Below are positions 7,185-8,357 of a stretch of 8,357 nucleotides of DNA, piece by piece. The position numbers and the translations under genes were made by a program. Position 1 is the stretch's first letter, and each line of letters opens with the position of its first letter. The notes under the pieces were generated by a model. That model was not told the origin of the DNA. It saw nothing but the letters and a program-made list of their open reading frames with translations, and made no database searches. The stretch is from Phycisphaerales bacterium UBA1161 (GTDB lineage: Bacteria > Planctomycetota > Phycisphaerae > Tepidisphaerales > Tepidisphaeraceae): assembly GCA_002311745.1 (NCBI GenBank), contig DBZL01000009.1, forward strand, positions 29,734 to 38,090, written 5' to 3'.

Positions 7185-7595
7185 ATGAGCGAAACCTTGG
7201 CCGGCAAAAAGATTCTGCTGGTGGACGATGACAACGACATTCTGATCAGCATGCAGGCGGCGTTCGAGCCGACCGGCGCGGTCATCGAGACGGCCGCCAA
7301 CGGCAACAAGGCCGTCGAGATGGCCGAGAAGGGCCAGCCCGACCTGGTCATTTTGGACATGATGCTTCCCGGCCGCAGCGGGTTCTTGGTGTTGGAGAGG
7401 ATCAAGGCCCGCAAACCCAAGAACGCCAAGCCCTTTGTCATCATGATCACGGCCAACACGGGGGCGCGTCACAAGATGTACGCCGAGAGCCAGGGCGTGA
7501 ACGAGTATTTCACCAAGCCCGTGAAGATGGAGAAGCTGATCTCCACCGCCGAGAAGCTCCTGGCCCCGCCGCCTCCAGCGCCGCCGCCAGCGTAG
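7185..7595 (+). CDS. Stand-alone CheY-like response regulator
   Basis: 136-residue single receiver domain that takes phosphate from a histidine kinase. The fold begins KKILLVDDDND with the acidic pocket Asp14-Asp15. The phosphoacceptor is Asp58 in LVILDMMLPG, the switch residue is Thr89 in IMITAN, and the conserved lysine is Lys111 in EYFTKPVK. No output domain follows, only a short Pro/Ala tail (PPPPAPPPA). It therefore presumably acts by protein contact, either as a phosphorelay intermediate or like CheY. No kinase gene lies in the window, so the partner is unknown. It is divergent from murI (131 bases apart) and is followed after 10 bases by the next small gene, with which it may be co-transcribed. 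Domain assignment is certain; the pathway is not inferable. Confidence 0.93.
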   Translation: MSETLAGKKILLVDDDNDILISMQAAFEPTGAVIETAANGNKAVEMAEKGQPDLVILDMMLPGRSGFLVLERIKARKPKNAKPFVIMITANTGARHKMYAESQGVNEYFTKPVKMEKLISTAEKLLAPPPPAPPPA

Positions 7596-7605
7596 GGGGA
7601 ACGCT

Positions 7606-7845
7606 TTGGTTGTGGAAAAAGCGCAGGATGAATCTGAGCCATGGCCTTGCGGTTGGGATTCGCACCGGCGGCACGAGATCATTTACACCGCCACGCACAC
7701 GACGATGGCCCAGCGTTTCGCTTGGCTGGAAGAAATGCTGGAGCTGCTCAGGCCCCAGATGCCGCAATTGCTGGCCAATCGCGAGCGCGCCGCAGATCGG
7801 CAGTATGCCGGCCAAGTCAAAAAAACGGGAGCGGGACGTGGTTAG
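7606..7845 (+). CDS. Small conserved-looking protein of unknown function
   Basis: 79 residues, not assigned to a named family. An N-terminal aromatic stretch (EPWPCGWDSHRRHEIIYTATHTT) leads into an amphipathic helix with AQRFAWLEEMLELL, then a charged C-terminus. The (T)xAQRxAWLEE motif is one I remember from many short bacterial proteins encoded beside toxin-like or hypothetical genes, so I infer a real gene, possibly the small partner of a larger protein. The start is TTG at 7606, with AGGGGGA ending 5 bases upstream. A GTG two codons on (7612) is an alternative at about 11 bases. It lies 10 bases after the response regulator, probably in the same transcript. It could instead be unrelated to both neighbours. 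Confidence 0.65.
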   Translation: MVVEKAQDESEPWPCGWDSHRRHEIIYTATHTTMAQRFAWLEEMLELLRPQMPQLLANRERAADRQYAGQVKKTGAGRG

Positions 7846-7893
7846 TCATTAATATTTGATAAGCGTGGGATTGCGGGCCATCCGCAGATTCGT

Positions 7894-7899
7894 GGAGGG
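7894..7899 (+). promoter_or_regulatory. Ribosome binding site fixing the start of the 73-residue protein
   Basis: GGAGGG lies 7 bases before the ATG at 7907, making that codon the start rather than the upstream in-frame TTG-type start at 7856. Confidence 0.7.
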
Positions 7900-7906
7900 T
7901 ACAACC

Positions 7907-8128
7907 ATGACGGATGTAGTTATCGAAGTGCGAGGCGGGGTGTTGGTGGAGGTATATTCCGCTCGTCGCGATTTGCGGATCATTTTGGTCGACTGGGATG
8001 AAATCAACGATGGTGCCTCGGGTGTCGGTGACTTTGGTCGCGTGCCACTTCGCGGCATGCCCTCGGACACGGCGCAGCTCTTCCACCGCTTCAAGCATGC
8101 CCATGCGGACGAAAACGCCCAATGTTGA
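7907..8128 (+). CDS. Small protein of unknown function (IEVRGGVLVEVYS / LVDWDE type)
   Basis: 73 residues. The first part predicts beta-strands: VVIEVRGGVLVEVYSARRDLR, then IILVDWDEIND, followed by a loop (GASGVGDFGRVP) and a helical C-terminus (TAQLFHRFKHAHAD). I remember short bacterial proteins with the same IEVRGGVVxxVYS and VxLVDWDE motifs, all unnamed, so I infer a conserved but uncharacterised family. There are no membrane segments or metal motifs. The start at 7907 is backed by GGAGGG. Its stop overlaps the start of the DpnI-like ORF by 7 bases (ATGTTGA), so the two are probably translated together. The 61 bases before it contain an AT-rich stretch (TTAATATTTGATAAG) that could hold a promoter. 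Confidence 0.7.
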   Translation: MTDVVIEVRGGVLVEVYSARRDLRIILVDWDEINDGASGVGDFGRVPLRGMPSDTAQLFHRFKHAHADENAQC

Positions 8129-8352
8129 GCCTTCAGATGAGTCAAGAAGCGGGGTCGGGCTATAAGAGTTGCTGCCAGATCGCCCGACGCATCACTGAGT
8201 CATGGGCGGCTGAGCAACTTTACTGCGTCTCGTGCGATAGCGAACGTGTAAGTCCTACCCGCTGTAACTTGCCAGCTGTCGATTTTTGCTGTCCCAAGTG
8301 TAAGGCGGCCTATCAGCTCAAAGCGGGACGGAGATTAATGGCATCAATTTAA
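8122..8352 (+). pseudogene. DpnI-family restriction endonuclease, N-terminal remnant with early stop
   Basis: 76-residue ORF aligning with the first part of DpnI, the type IIM enzyme that cuts adenine-methylated GATC, and with Dam-replacing proteins. Colinear matches from memory of DpnI: YKSxxQxAR (14-22), ITESW (24-28), YCVSC (34-38) and VDFCCPKC (53-60), giving the zinc ribbon Cys35, Cys38, Cys57, Cys60. DpnI's catalytic Asp53, Glu64 and Lys66 fall at Asp54, Gln65 and Lys67 with identical spacing. Two faults stand out. The catalytic Glu is Gln. A TAA occurs just where the family continues with a conserved NDGAY-like segment, whereas DpnI has about 250 residues. The start overlaps the previous stop, and a second Met lies at codon 6. 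G+C is about 52%. I infer a decayed or truncated nuclease. A sequencing error, or a short zinc-ribbon protein kept for another role, is possible. The 3' continuation is outside the window. Confidence 0.7.
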
Positions 8353-8357
8353 GCATT

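Noticed and set aside
7606..8352. Two-component toxin-antitoxin pair assignment for the small genes
   Set aside because: Sizes and spacing fit, but neither protein matches a toxin or antitoxin family I can name, so only an unknown function is claimed.

Overview
The window is about 8.4 kb of GC-rich bacterial chromosome. Hand-counted 60-base samples gave 63-72% G+C in ahcY and the dehydrogenase gene, against about 52% in the last 237 bases. Gene density is high. The gene content is housekeeping at the left and centre and accessory at the right edge. Three things suggest a planctomycete-like organism: runs of GAATGAC/GTCATTC intergenic repeats, a HEAT-repeat lipoprotein ending in a TGQDF-Y-W-type motif, and the small conserved proteins at the right. 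This taxonomic guess is from memory of such genomes and is not proven by anything in the window.

Left part (1-2174, + strand): the 3' portion of ahcY (S-adenosylhomocysteine hydrolase, cut by the window edge), then a seven-helix Bax inhibitor-1/YccA-type membrane protein whose ribosome binding site abuts a perfect 14-base palindrome.

Centre (2152-7053, - strand): read in transcription order this is murI (glutamate racemase), a HEAT-repeat lipoprotein, a zinc-dependent medium-chain dehydrogenase, a QueC-like PP-loop protein with an altered nucleotide-binding motif, then a repeat-filled gap and alr (alanine racemase). The lipoprotein, dehydrogenase and QueC-like genes are separated by 8 and 13 bases and look translationally coupled. 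MurI and Alr supply D-glutamate and D-alanine for peptidoglycan. The 3' ends of alr and the Bax inhibitor-like gene overlap by 23 bases, next to two palindromes.

Right part (7185-8352, + strand, divergent from murI): a stand-alone CheY-like response regulator, two small proteins of unknown function, and at the edge an ORF that aligns clearly with the N-terminal catalytic domain of the DpnI family of restriction endonucleases (cleaving adenine-methylated GATC). This ORF carries Gln in place of the catalytic Glu and stops just after the catalytic Lys. It is therefore probably a decayed or inactivated methyl-directed nuclease, and its low G+C supports acquisition by transfer.

The two most interesting items are the DpnI-like remnant and the dehydrogenase/QueC-like pair whose PP-loop motif is NNGSINS instead of SGGxDS. 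No RNA genes, CRISPR arrays or insertion sequences were seen.
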